Notes under the pieces: generated by a model
The model's database searches: none
Seen by the model: only the letters and a program-made list of their open reading frames with translations
What the model was told of the DNA's origin: nothing
Program-made: the position numbers and the translations under genes
Source of the DNA: Coffea arabica
Taxonomy: Eukaryota; Streptophyta; Magnoliopsida; Gentianales; Rubiaceae
NCBI RefSeq assembly: GCF_036785885.1
Contig: NC_092310.1
Location: forward strand, 4,526,001-4,590,000
DNA length: 64,000 nucleotides
Direction: 5' to 3'
Shown: piece after piece, positions 11,101 to 24,658 of the stretch
Numbering within the stretch: the stretch's first letter is position 1
Layout: each line of letters opens with the position of its first letter

Positions 11101-13822
11101 ATGGAATGTGGTTTAAGAAATATAAGTAGAGGAAAGAAGGAAAATGGAGACTGTTTTGAAGGAAAATAATCTAACAGGCTATTCTACTTCGCTTCCATGT
11201 ATATATACAAGGATCTGATAGCACACTATATACTTTTACTGTGGAGCCTTGAACCACCAGAACTGAAAGATAAATACTGTTAATGGTCCAATGATGATCA
11301 TAATTGGACAAAGCTTTCATTAGTAGCTGATCAAATAATTTGACTGTTTCTTGCTTTTATCAATAAGTCTCTAGTTCTGGTGGCTTTTAGTATTTGATTA
11401 GCAGAACTAGCAACTGGGTCATTGTAATAAGTTTATCAGTGATTGCAGTGTTCTATTCTAGCTGCATGTCTATACTGCTTAAATGCTGGTTGGCATCATA
11501 TTTGGAGCCTGTGTATCCAGTCATTGGAACAAGCACTTGCCTAACCCTTAAATAGGTTGTTTCCCTGGTGTCAAGAAAAAGACAGTGTTCTGGAAGAGGA
11601 TATGCGATGTTTCCCATGTTGGAAACCAATCATGTAACCATTCTTCCTGACAAACTTAATTTCACTTATTTAACAAAAAAATCACATAGAAGAATATAGT
11701 CATTTATGCATCACAAGAGTTACTAGAGGAGGTGAAGTAACCAAGGCAAAGTGATTCTGGGGTGTCATAATTCAGTATCACCACTATGGATAGCTAAAAC
11801 AAGGATTACTTTCTTCTAAAGGCTTGTTTTTGTTGTCTACACTTTTTCAAGAAATACAAGGGCAAGTTCTCAATGCACTTATTTACCTCTCTGAGACCCT
11901 TTAACTGGCCCCTTGGGAATTTGAAAGAGGCCTAATATACCATGTTACTCTGGAAGCAAGTATAATTCTGCAAAATTATACTCTATAGTTTGTATCTGTC
12001 CACAATACTTAGGAATGAAGCAAAAGCTGTGCAATATTTCTGGTAGTTTTATCCCTTAATTGGTTGGAGATAAGGTAAACTATGTGTCACCAAATGCTAC
12101 TGTGGTTCATAGCAATCGTGCTATTTTCTGTCTGAATGTGTCGTGAAAGGTTACACTTATCAGTTTTAAATTCTATTTGAAATGTTGCTTTATTTGGGAT
12201 GAGTTCATCTTGATCCTATCTCCAGGTCAACCCACAAAACTGTGGTTTAGGATAATTACTTTATGACCTGGAGTCTTATGCTATCCGCTGCTCCAGTGTT
12301 CATTTTTTTTGATTGGAAGATAAGGGTAGGCTATCTTTTAGAGGATTTACAACCCTTTAATTTTTTCCCCTCTGGGTCCTATGGAATGTCCATTAAGCTT
12401 GCTTGCTATCTGCAAACATCTGTCTTCTTGCTGGGCATGCTGTAAGCTTTTCTTGGAGTATCAGCTCCATTTGCCCAGTTGGTTCCTTCAGATGAATCCC
12501 AAAATCAATGATCATGGCCAAGGAATTGAATGTCCAATAAAGTTGAGAAAAAGCATCCTCATGTAACATGATTTGAGTTAGCTTTAGAGACAAAATAGTA
12601 TTGGTGTTTTATTTCCAGTTTCCCTATCCTTCACATAAAACCATAACCTTCATTCCTGATAATCCTCATCCTAGGTGAATGATCTGAATCTTTCTGCTGC
12701 TACATCTGTTTTTTCAAGCATAGCATCTGGTAGGAGCGAATTAAAATTTTGGCAAAGATGGCGCATATAAATGATCAAAGTGTGTTGCTATTTTATCCTT
12801 TGGGTAAAATATCTTCATTTTGCTTCAAAAGGCAGGGCAAAGAAAGTTTTTAATGGGGTAGGCATGTGGTAGTGCATTATTAGCCTTTCCTTTTCTTGGT
12901 GTATGATGTCATCTATCTGTATCTGAAGCTTTGAGATTGTTAAAAAAATTGATTATCAGTATTAAAGATATATGATCTTCTGTTTTTTTTTTCCTTCTTC
13001 TGATTTCTCAGGTAGACCTGGGGGTTGCAGTTCAAAGAGCTTGCGAGAATATTGCACAACCATTGAAATTCTTGTACCCTCTGGATATGAGCATCAAAGA
13101 AAAAATAGAAGCCATAGCAAAGTCTTATGGTGCTAGCGGTGTAGAATACTCAGAAGAGGTATACTCTGCTTTAACATTCATTATTTGGAGTTCTTCCACT
13201 TTCTTTTTATTTTTTATTTTGCAATCTCTAACAAATTAATGTTGAAATAATTTTCTTTGACATCTTCATCACCTATTCCCAACATGCCTTGGTGGAACCA
13301 GGCTCTTGATGCAAATGAAGCAGAAATTTCATGTTATTAATAACATATTTTTGCCATAAAAACTTTGATTTTTAAGAAATTGGAGGTTGACTTCGCTATA
13401 TGCTTTAAAGTTCCAATCTGTGAAAGAAGTGTTGGAGCTAATGGCCTATCAGCTGTAGCGTTAATACCACATTGAAATAGTGGGAGAGAAGTTCTTACTA
13501 ATTTTGCCAACTTCCTCTATTGTTCTCAATTCCTCTTTCATTTTCATGAACATTGTGGCTTCTTTGGAATACTTCCTCTTTGAGCCTAGACCTTGTTGTT
13601 GCTTTTTGAAACTCTTTATATTATGCTCTGTTTCCTTGAGCCTAGACCTTCTTCTTGTTTTCTGAATTCGTTATCCTACTCTCTGTTTGCTAGAGTCTAG
13701 ACCTTTTTATTGTTCTTAAATTACAAGGCTGCTTAACTGAATTGAGAATGATAAAAGTAGAGCAGCTTATTCTCCTTTCAGACTAACTACCTACTGTTCT
13801 CTTACACTATAATCATTAACTG

Positions 13823-13867
<45 letters not shown>

Positions 13868-14315
13868 TAGAGCAACATATTATCTTTTCAGACTAACTAC
13901 CACAAGTTCTCTTACACTATAATTGTTAACTGTATATACACACAAACAAACCACGCATACATTTTTAGTTTTTCAAGTTCTTGAGTAATATGATAATTTT
14001 GGGTTTCTTCCATTATAAACATTTTTTTTGGGTTGTTAGGCTGAGAAACAAATTGGGATGTACACCAAGCAAGGATTTGGCAGTTTACCAATCTGCATGG
14101 CAAAAACACAATATTCATTTTCACACAATGCTGCAGCAAAGGGAGCTCCAAGTGGATTTGTCTTACCAATCAGAGATGTAAGGGCAAGCATTGGAGCTGG
14201 ATTCATTTATCCTTTAGTTGGGACAATGAGTACAATGCCTGGCCTTCCCACAAGGCCTTGCTTCTATGATATTGATCTTGACACCACCACAGGAAGGGTT
14301 ATTGGTCTTTCTTGA
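8164..14315 (+). CDS. THFS: Formate--tetrahydrofolate ligase (10-formyl-THF synthetase), five exons
   Basis: Catalyses ATP-dependent formylation of tetrahydrofolate to 10-formyl-THF in one-carbon metabolism; the plant enzyme is typically a cytosolic, monofunctional protein. Exons read by me: 8164-8319, 8893-9042, 9296-10471, 13012-13158, 14040-14315. All introns are GT-AG and phase 0, giving 634 aa, the usual plant length. The start is the first ATG ([11 protein letters not shown]) after a purine-rich leader. Family signatures: the ATP-binding P-loop [11 protein letters not shown] (residues 76-86), [19 protein letters not shown] at the start of exon 3, [10 protein letters not shown], the [10 protein letters not shown] junction between exons 3 and 4, and the C-terminal [13 protein letters not shown]. 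No targeting peptide is visible. Intron 3 is long (2540 bp) and intron 4 holds repeats. A polyadenylation-type AATAAA lies at 14462-14467. No lesion seen; looks functional. Confidence 0.96.
13573..13725 (+). repeat. Three degenerate ~57-bp tandem units in THFS intron 4
   Basis: The stretch GAG(C/T)CTAGACCTT occurs three times, about 55-58 bp apart, each followed by a T-rich tail and a variant of CTCTGTTTCCTT. Purely intronic, no known role. Probably replication slippage. Confidence 0.6.
13750..13938 (+). repeat. Direct duplication around a (TA)20 microsatellite in THFS intron 4
   Basis: A ~75-bp segment (AAAGTAGAGCAGCTTATTCTC…TTAACTGTAT) occurs before, and a close copy after, a (TA)n run at 13826-13865. 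The two copies share CTTTTCAGACTAACTACC and GTTCTCTTACACTATAAT. Intronic. Confidence 0.7.
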
Positions 14316-15468
14316 GAATTAGTCATCAACCTCAAACTGGGAACCTGTAGAGGCCAATCAAATGATTCAGGGCAGAATGCGAACTCAACTGGAGTACATA
14401 ATTTTTATGTGCATGGTATGGTTTCATTCTCATGTTGTATCCTGTATAACCTCAATCGAAAATAAAGAACTTTGTTTTCTTTTGCTGACATTTCTTGGAA
14501 AATTTTCAATTTGAGTTGGATGTGCTGTGCTCTATCCCATGAATTATCATGCTTGTTGGGTGGTACCCCAAGAGTGTCCTGAGGACTGCTATATGCGCTT
14601 TATAGTTCTGAATAATATTCCACAAGAATTTTCAAGGAGAAAGAGTAACATGATAAATAGCCTTAGTAATCTATATTAGGGTGGAAGCCCTGATGCAGTA
14701 CCAGGTTCTGACTTCTAAAGTTGTAAGGGAGTGTATTGATTGTGTTTTGGTTTATCTTGCATGATTCGATCAATGTTTCAGCTGGAAAGGTAAGTCTTGC
14801 ATACCACAGTTATGTAATAGTGGTTTTAGTCCCCAAAAGAGAAAGCTAAAAGTGACTTTATTTGTTTCACGCTGTTATAAATCATCTCTTCAGCAAGTAT
14901 TCTTGGTACTAATCAGCTTCTTTCTGCATCTTTTCCATCTGTGGATGTTTTAAATTGTCCAATCAATTTTGTAAGCATTGTCATTCAATCTTATTGGCAA
15001 TTGAATGGTTTTATATATTTAAGTTTATATTACTGGTGATAATTGTTTATCAACAAGAACATATGATCTTCTTGGTGGCAGATATCATAATACTGATTAC
15101 CTTGGATTACTTCAATACTTGATTCTACATTTAGTAGATCAAGGCATTGTGATACATAGAGCATTAGCAATCATAGGAACCACTTTTACCATACCATCAT
15201 TATTGAATGAAGACAATGGACGAAGTTGGCACAATGCAAAGATCTAGACTGGGGAGGAAAGAGGGCAAGAGCCGATTGTCCCAATAAGTAGGGGCAGTAA
15301 ATGCCCGAAAGACATCATAAATCACAACCGTAGAACATTAGTTTACAGTATTAAAGAGTGACTGAAATGTTACAAAGCAAGAGTTTCGATTAACAGGCTG
15401 CTTTACTACTTAAAATCTGAGTAAATTTTTGCTAGTTCTTGATACTATTGGGTTACAAACAAGCAAAT
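14316..15468. other. THFS 3' region and intergenic spacer
   Basis: Begins with the THFS 3' untranslated region (AATAAA at 14462). The rest shows no coding motif or clear repeat ends. The convergent peroxidase gene ends at 15469, so the two genes face each other tail to tail across about 1.1 kb. Confidence 0.6.
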
Positions 15469-18039
<2,571 letters not shown>

Positions 18040-18387
18040 GCTTAAACTTGGATTTTTTTTTTCTGATACTCACATTCTTGGCTTTTGCCAATTTTGATTC
18101 AATCTTCATATTTGCATCCTTTCAAATGTTACTGAAGTGCCATGCTTAGGTATACAAATTTGTTGAGTGGAATATTCCCCTCATCAAGTTAAGCTCAATT
18201 TAAGTTTTCTAAACTTGAATTTGAACTCGAGATTAATTGAGTACCTCTTGTTACAATTTTCAAGCTAACTCAATTTTGATCTGAAAAAGCTCAAGACGGT
18301 AATGGATCTGAACTTTGAGTTACTAAAAGGAGTAAATGTGGCTCAATTTCATGACAAGCTAGTATGGTAATTTTCTAGCTTCAAACA
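18040..18387 (+). repeat. Upstream repeat shared with 37390-37881 (block A)
   Basis: ACTCAC(A/T)TTCTTGG…TTTG(C/T)CAA and TGCTTAGGT, then a run of AGCTCAA/AACTCGAG-type words, occur in the same order near 37420-37800. Both copies end at an LTR element insertion, after which sequence related to the DUF241 blocks follows. It is either the left part of the segmental duplication or a dispersed repeat next to both copies. Confidence 0.5.
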
Positions 18388-19221
18388 TGTTAGGTTCATG
18401 AGTAAAAAGTCATATCTCACATTGGTCTGAGAGATGAAGAAAGAGCAATTAATATGTAAGGGTCCAAGATCTAATGACTTAAGTTTTTGGGTCAGAGTTG
18501 GATTTCTGACTTAAGTTTCATGAGTAAAAAGTCATGTCCCACATTGGTCTGAGAGATGGAGAAAGAGCGATTAATATGTAAGAGTCCAAGACCTAATGAC
18601 TTTTAAGTTTTTGGGTCACAGTTAGGTTTTTGACTTACGTATTGGGCTCTTTAATTGATTCTCTCGAAATGTTTCCCTCTATTGAATTGGTATCAGAGTT
18701 TCAGGTTACAAGACTAGCCTACTCATGGGCAAGTGGATTCTTCTCGGAGTTGGACCGGTAAAAATTCTCTTCTTGGTAGTAGCCCGAAGTGCTAAGGAAA
18801 TTGGCTAGTGTTGGACCAGGTGCGCCATAGGTTTGGCAAGGGGTCCGATTGGTGTTAGATCAAGGAGCCGAGGGTTAGCAGGGGTCTAGAATGCAATTTG
18901 GATGTTGAAGAAGAGTGGGTCTATATTTGGGAAAAGAGGTGACCTAGGTGATAAAAATGAGTTTGCATTAAGTGTTAAAGTGGGTTCGAAGAAGGGCCTA
19001 CAAATTTGGATTTAATGTGGGGGTTACTCATGCAAGGGGAGATTTGTTAGGTACAAGAGTAAAAAGTCATATCTTACATTGGTTCGAGAGATGGAGAAAA
19101 CACGGTTAATATGTAAGTAAGGGTCCAATACCTAATAACTTAAGCTTTTAGGTCAGAGTTGGATTCTTGACTTGCATATTGGACTCTTTAGCTAACTCTC
19201 TCGAAGTGTTTCCCCCTATCA
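18388..19221 (+). mobile_element. Short TRIM-like LTR element
   Basis: The left LTR (18388-18685) starts TGTTAGG. It is followed by a primer-binding-type TGGTATCAGAG (18688), about 350 bp of noncoding interior, a purine tract (CAAGGGGAGA), then a second LTR (19045-19221) starting TGTTAGG and ending CCCTATCA. The left LTR is longer because a ~122-bp unit inside it (GAGTAAAAAGTCAT…) is tandemly doubled. No protein is encoded, as in TRIM elements. The outer boundaries are less certain than the LTR match. Confidence 0.6.
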
Positions 19222-19228
19222 AATAATT

Positions 19229-20095
19229 TGTTAGAAAATTGGTTTAATTTCTTTTAGGTAGATTTCTTGTTTTGTGTGGAAGTAACTAATTTTCTAATTG
19301 ATTTTAGTTATTTGAAATAGTAGTCAAGAAATTTCCTATTTTGTTTAGAATTAGAAGTTATTTCCTATTCTGTACAAGTTTAGGAATTATAATTGATTTG
19401 TTGTTGTTATTTGGGTTTTTGGCTAAATAATGTTTTTTATAAATAGGTGGTTGGTATACTACACACAAGAACACACAAGGAGCACAAAAGGGCAATATGT
19501 AGTCTTATACATGGGGGTGAGAGAGAGTTCTTGGGAGATGAGAAATGGTATACAAGGGTTGGGTTTGGGTTCAAGTTATATTCTTGTATAGGGTTTTTCT
19601 CTCATAATAAAAAACAGGTTTCTCTCCGTGGACGTAGGCTCAATGGTAGAGCCGAACCATATTAAATATTATGTGTCATTTATCTTTCATGCTTGTGGCT
19701 TGTTTGTCATTAAATTATTGTATACTTGATATCTCAATAGTTGTTTGTTCTGCCCTTGGATGGGTTAATACCACTTTGTCCCCCCAAACTTTGGACGATT
19801 ACCCACTTCAGTCCCTAAACTTTAAAATGGGACACTTAAGTCCCTAAACTTATAAATACCTCCCACTTAAGGAAAATTGTTAACAAATTCTGAATGCCGT
19901 TGGTGGTCGAAGTGTCCCATTTTATAAGGGTTTAGGGATTTAAGTGTCCTATTTTATAAATTTAGGGACTTAAGTGGGAGGTATTTATAAATTTAAGGAC
20001 TTAAGTATCCTATTTTGAAGTTTAGGGACTGAAGTGGGTAATCGTCCAAAGTTTGGGGGGACAAAGTGGAATTAACCCGCCCTTGGATCCTAACA
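19229..20095 (+). mobile_element. Solo-LTR-like Copia remnant, split by a MITE
   Basis: It starts TGTTAGAAAATT and ends TCCTAACA, inverted termini. It contains the CTCTCCGTGGACGTAGGC…GAGCCGAACCA block that I associate with plant Copia LTRs, plus a TATA-like TTATAAATAGG near 19437. Without the MITE (19762-20078 plus one 10-bp target copy) it is about 540 bp. The 5 bp after its end (AAACA, 20096-20100) does not match the 5 bp before 19229 but does match the 5 bp before 18388. Confidence 0.5.
19762..20078. mobile_element. Mutator-type MITE with perfect 10-bp target duplication
   Basis: 317 bp. Ends GGGTTAAT…ATTAACCC. The halves are long inverted repeats (ACTTTGTCCCCCCAAACTTT against AAAGTTTGGGGGGACAAAGT; over 100 bp pair). 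It is flanked by GCCCTTGGAT at 19752-19761 and again at 20079-20088, a perfect 10-bp direct repeat, the size expected of Mutator-like elements. The interior repeats 'TTTAGGGACTTAAGTG' words. Noncoding. Confidence 0.9.
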
Positions 20096-21282
20096 AAACA
20101 AATTAAAAAGATACAAAGCCTGATTAAACTCAATAACCTCAAGAACCAAACACCAAAGGCTCAAACTCGAGTCACTAAGCTGTTGGAGCAGCATGAGGTC
20201 AATCGAGGTGGGGGCTAAACAGCTCTTGAGTTGTTTGATTCGTTGCTTTCAGAAGGGAATACGAACTTGGATGAATGCAATAAGTCCACAGTTTCAGATG
20301 GCAGGTGGCAGCATCTACCTTAATCTTCTGAGATGATCCTCAGTCTTAGCAGTCATTGTATGAGAACCAGATGGCAGACTCTTTTAAATTTTAATTGTGC
20401 ATGGCAAGTTGCTTTGATAGTTGATATAGAATCAGCTATTTTTGCTGCCGAAGAAAGTCTGCAGAATGCATAAATAAGTTTCACAGTTGCTAGAGGATCA
20501 ACTCATCTCCTTGGCACCTTTAATATATGCAAATTCAAGATTAAAAATGGCAAGGAACAGAAAGAATATTATCCAACTCAACATGTCTCCTACCCAAATA
20601 AAAATGATTAACACACAGGTCTGCCTCCTAACATGGAGACAAGAATTGGTCCAGGTCTTTATCACATTTCTTGAAGCTAACAATCACGAATACCACAGTT
20701 CATATTAGTAGTTCAATTGTTCATCCTCCAGATGTATAAATCAGCTTGCAAGGTCAATCATCTGCTTGTGTTACCCAAAAAGAAAAAAGAAAAAAAAAGA
20801 AGAAGAGTACTTCTAATGTATAAGATAAATATCATCTAATGCTAGAATCAACACAGTTGGCACAGGAGGAAAGAACCAGCTTCATTATGAGGCCATGATG
20901 GTGGGTAACATGATTTGGCAAGTGTAAAAAACATGCATTCATGGCTAATTAGAAATATCCATGAGCAGTCAATGATTCCTATTGTCCCCCAGAAATTAAA
21001 ATAGCACAAACATTTCTGACTTCTTTATTGATTAGCTAGCATGTGATGCTTTAAGTTTTTAAATTAAACAACCAGCACGAGTGCAAGATCGGCATAGAAC
21101 TAGAGCTGGTGATACAAACGGTGGATGCATTGATAATCTATTGCCAATTTGGATCTCAGTGCTGGATGCATCTTCTGAGATCCGACATCAATTAGACAGA
21201 ACAAAGGACAAATGGAAAAGTTAATAAAGCCATTACAACTAGACAAAGAGAGGATGAGATTCCTTTTGTTTTCTTTATGACC

Positions 21283-21289
21283 TATATAT
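21283..21289 (+). promoter_or_regulatory. TATA box, DUF241 copy 1
   Basis: TATATAT 100 bp upstream of the ATG at 21383, just after the conserved GAGGATGAGATTCCTTT block that also precedes the TATA of copy 2 (45651-45660). Conservation between duplicates supports a core promoter. Confidence 0.55.
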
Positions 21290-21382
21290 GCAAATGGAGA
21301 GGCACTCTGATTCCAACATCTTCACAGGCTTCTTAGGCTTAACATTCCCATCAAATAGTTGCATTCTAGTTCAGGGGAAAAA

Positions 21383-22246
21383 ATGGCAACCTCTATTCCA
21401 AATCCAAAATTCTCTAGCCATTCTCGTTCAATCAGTTTGCCTTCTTCATCTCATCCACTTATTGTTACTACTGAGGAACATCTGCAAAAATTGAAGTCAT
21501 CAGAAGGGGCATCCTCAACTTCACATTCATTGGCATGCCAAAAATTGGATGGCCTCAAGAACTTGTACGAGTGTCTGGACGATGTGCTTCAGCTCCCTTT
21601 GAGTCAACAAGCTCTCTCAAATGAAAGACTTGGAACATGGGAAGAAGAGGTCTTGGATGGATCTCTTAGGCTGTTGGACATTTGTGGGGCACTAAGAGAC
21701 ATCTATTTACAGACAAAGGAAAGTGTGCAGGAACTTGAATCATCTCTACGGAGGAAAAGAAGTGGAAATTTGGACAATGAAGTCTGCTCATTTATGATCT
21801 GCAAAAAGAACTTGAATAAAATGATAAGCAAATGCTACAAGGAATTGAAGAAAGCAGAGAAGAACTGCAACTTGGCAGTGGTAAACAAAGATTCTGCCGT
21901 GCTTAACCTGATCAAAGAAGTTCAAGTTGTTAGTCTTCCGGTGTTGGAGTCTGTTCTATCTTTCCTTTCTGGATCAAAGGCAGGGTCACATCCAAGAGGT
22001 TGGTTCTTGGTCTCAAAGTTATTACAGCAAAAGAGAGCATCACAGGGAGGAGATTCCAGCATTGCTGCAATTGAGCAAATAGAAATCCAGTTGCATCTCT
22101 TGAACAAAAATAAGTCAAACAAGGATGTACTTGAAAAACTTGAGGGAGTGGACTCGAGCATTGAAGAATTAGCAGAGGTGCTTGAAATTGTGTTCAGGCT
22201 TTTGCTTAAAACCAGAGTTTCCCTTCTCAACATTGTCAACCACTAG
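21383..22246 (+). CDS. DUF241 family protein, copy 1 (intact)
   Basis: Single-exon gene of 287 aa. The ATG follows an A-run (AAAAAAATGGCAACC) and gives MATSIPNPKFSSHSRSISLP. The Ser/Pro-rich, His-containing N-terminus, the SCQKLDGLKNLYECLDDVLQ-like block (residues ~50-70), LDGSLRLLDICGALRD, the SSLRRKRSG motif, and the C-terminal SSIEELAEVLEIVFRLLLKTRVSLLN all match the plant DUF241 layout and usual 270-300 aa length. The C-terminal part is rich in heptad-like leucines, suggesting coiled coils. No signal peptide or membrane segment. The biochemical function of the family is not established and I do not assign one. This is the only one of three local copies with an unbroken frame. Confidence 0.9.
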   Translation: MATSIPNPKFSSHSRSISLPSSSHPLIVTTEEHLQKLKSSEGASSTSHSLACQKLDGLKNLYECLDDVLQLPLSQQALSNERLGTWEEEVLDGSLRLLDICGALRDIYLQTKESVQELESSLRRKRSGNLDNEVCSFMICKKNLNKMISKCYKELKKAEKNCNLAVVNKDSAVLNLIKEVQVVSLPVLESVLSFLSGSKAGSHPRGWFLVSKLLQQKRASQGGDSSIAAIEQIEIQLHLLNKNKSNKDVLEKLEGVDSSIEELAEVLEIVFRLLLKTRVSLLNIVNH

Positions 22247-22950
22247 TTTAGGTCACAATCAGAATGGCTTTTCAAAAACCATGCACCTCAATTTTGTTTA
22301 CGTTAACCTTTGTACAAAGTGTACATATATACACACATCTCAGAAATGATTACAGTACTGAAACTGTTTATCTAATTTGAGCGTATTTGTTCCTTTGCCT
22401 GTCCATTGATCTTTGCACTTAGCTTTCCAGAAATTAATTCCAGGGCCAATAAAAAAAGAATCTCACACATAGCTTTTCAATATTACTTAAATTGTTGCAT
22501 GAGTATTCTTTTCAATATTACTAAAATCATTAGTGAAACAGTTTAAAATCTTCAAATATAGTTCCAAATGTCAAAATAGTCAGTCTGCTTGAAAGCACCA
22601 TGGCCATGAGAATAGGCATCAAATAAACTCTAAAATTAGAAAATTTGAATGAGATAAAAAGCCTACATCTCAATGCTTTTCTGACCGAGATTAAGAAACA
22701 GTCTCTCCCATTCTCTCTCTCTCTCTCTCCCTATTGTTTAAGGTCAAACTATCCTGACTGACAGAAATTGGTGCTATTGATCCATCAAGCTCAAACTGAC
22801 GTTGCCAAACAAATTTATAACCTAAATCCTGTATCCATATATCTCGGCTGATATTTGTCAAAATTTTCATAACATACAGAAAAATGCATCATAAAGATGC
22901 ATCTATTTAAGTCGTTCTTAATTCTGAATTGTTGACATTATTTTCGTACC

Positions 22951-23060
22951 AGGTGGAGGAGCTGACATTTAAGGGGAAATTTTTTGCTAAAACAGAACTT
23001 GAAAATGGGAAAACTTGTCAAACTTTCCAACTATGTCCGGGGCATATTTTGCTGGGACTG
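22951..23060. other. Spacer between DUF241 block A and minisatellite element
   Basis: Short AT-rich spacer with a weak match to the downstream flank of block B (GGAAATTTTT…CTAAA(A/G)CAGA). Nothing else seen. Confidence 0.4.
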
Positions 23061-23199
23061 TGCTGCAGTGCCGACAAATCACCTCACGAAATACTAAAAT
23101 AATGCTAGTTACAGGTAGTCGTCTAACTTACTCATCTTTAGCGACAATTTTGATCCATTAGCATTTTTTTATTCTATTAAAATAATGATTATAAATCCT

Positions 23200-24120
23200 G
23201 TGTAAGTTTTATAGCTAAAATGGTAAGTTTGTGCACTAAACTAGTAACTTTAATCATTCATCAATTTTACCATTTTATTTGTAAAATTTACCATTTTTTA
23301 ACAAAAACTTACCATATTTGAATTAAACTTACTAATTATAATTATTGTAACTTTCTTAAGTAAAATGGTAAGTTTGTGAAATAAAGTAGTAAGTTTGAAC
23401 AATTCACCAAATTCACTATTTTATTAATAAAACTTACAATTATTTGACTTAAATTTACATTGTAAGTTTTTAGAATAAAATGGTAAATTTTTGTAATAAA
23501 GTACTAAGTTTGAACAATTAGCCAAATTTACCATTTTATTAATAAAAGTTGCCATTTTTTGACAAAAACTTACTATAATTTGAATTAAACTTACAGATTC
23601 AAACTATGATAAGTTCCTCGAGTAAAATGGTAAGTTTGTGCAATAAAGTAGTAAGTTTGAACAATTAGCCAAATTTACCATTTTATTAATAAAAGTTGCC
23701 ATTTTTTGACAAAAACTTACTATAATTTGAATTAAACTTACAAATTCAACCTATGAAAAGTTTCTCAAGTAAAATGGTAAGTTTGTGGAATAAAGTAGTA
23801 TGTTTGAACAATTCACCAAATTTATCATTTTATTATTAAAAGTTGCCATTTTTTAACAAAAACTTACTATAATTTGAATTAAACTTACTAATCCCAACTA
23901 TGGTAAGTTTCTTGAGTAAAATGGTAAGTTTGTCCAATAAAGTAGTAAGGTTGTTCCAATCACCAAATTTACTATTTTATTAGTAAAACATACCATTTTG
24001 GGACAAAAACTTACTATTATTTGAGTTAAATTTACTGATTCTAACTTTTGATAACTTTGTATAGTAAAATAACAACTTTGGATCATCCGTAAAATTTATC
24101 ATTTTGTTTGGAAATAAAAT
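23200..24120 (+). repeat. Minisatellite, ~147-bp unit, about six copies
   Basis: Unit core: AAAATGGTAAGTTTGTG(C/G/A)AATAAAGTAGTAAGTTT, then CCAAATTTACCATTTTATTA, TTGCCATTTTTTGACAAAAAC, TTACTATAATTTGAATTAAACTTAC. Unit anchors near 23595, 23743 and 23890 give a period of 147-148 bp. GTAAGTTT and its complement AAACTTAC alternate, so each unit is partly self-complementary. Confidence 0.85.
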
Positions 24121-24658
24121 AAAATTTATGTATTTTAATCCCAAAACTTATCATTTATCTAGAAATACTTACTAATAGTGATAAATGCACACTTAATGTA
24201 TGTGAAATAAAAAATACATACTATTTATTGTGAATGAATTTTATATAAAATTTTTTATTGTTAAAGCAAATTCTAATTTTTAAATTATTTTCACAAAATG
24301 ATTGTTGTGTTTGTAGTTATTGCTTAGAAGTGTTTATGTTGAAAAAATATGCTTAAATAATTAACTTGATGCTCATAGGTAGTTATCTTGGCAATATTTA
24401 TCTAGGTAGTTAAAGTTTCTATAAGGACAAAAATGAAAGTACACAAAGTAACAACCAAATGTTTATACTAAACTTCCTTCTCTCCCTTTATATATAGTAT
24501 AGATGATAATCAGTTTACTTAATATTATGTCCATGAAATTTTTAAGAGTGTGGAAGATTTTGTTCAAAGCCACAAAATAAGATTATCATCATGAATAGCA
24601 TTTCTAGTTGTACAAAGGATTAATCTCTATTGTAGTACTTGGGACTATATAAAAAAAA

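Larger units (their letters stand above)
20200..22950 (+). repeat. Segmental duplication block A (DUF241 copy 1 with flanks)
   Basis: Upstream (ATCTTCTGAGATG, GGCA(A/C)CTTTAATATATG-like and GAGATCCGACATCAAT), the coding region and the downstream flank (TACCATGCACCTCAATTTTG, TCCATTGAT) all align in order with 44560-47470. The coding part and downstream flank also align with 49981-54955. The duplication therefore carried promoter and 3' sequence, not just the exon. Confidence 0.85.

Noticed and set aside
18383-18387. AAACA/AATAA as a target duplication of the TRIM-like element alone
   Set aside because: The flanks 18383-18387 and 19222-19226 differ at two of five bases in AT-rich DNA; not convincing.
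23200-24120. CRISPR-like regular spacing of repeats
   Set aside because: Units are directly adjacent with no unique spacers, and the DNA is plant nuclear; it is a minisatellite.
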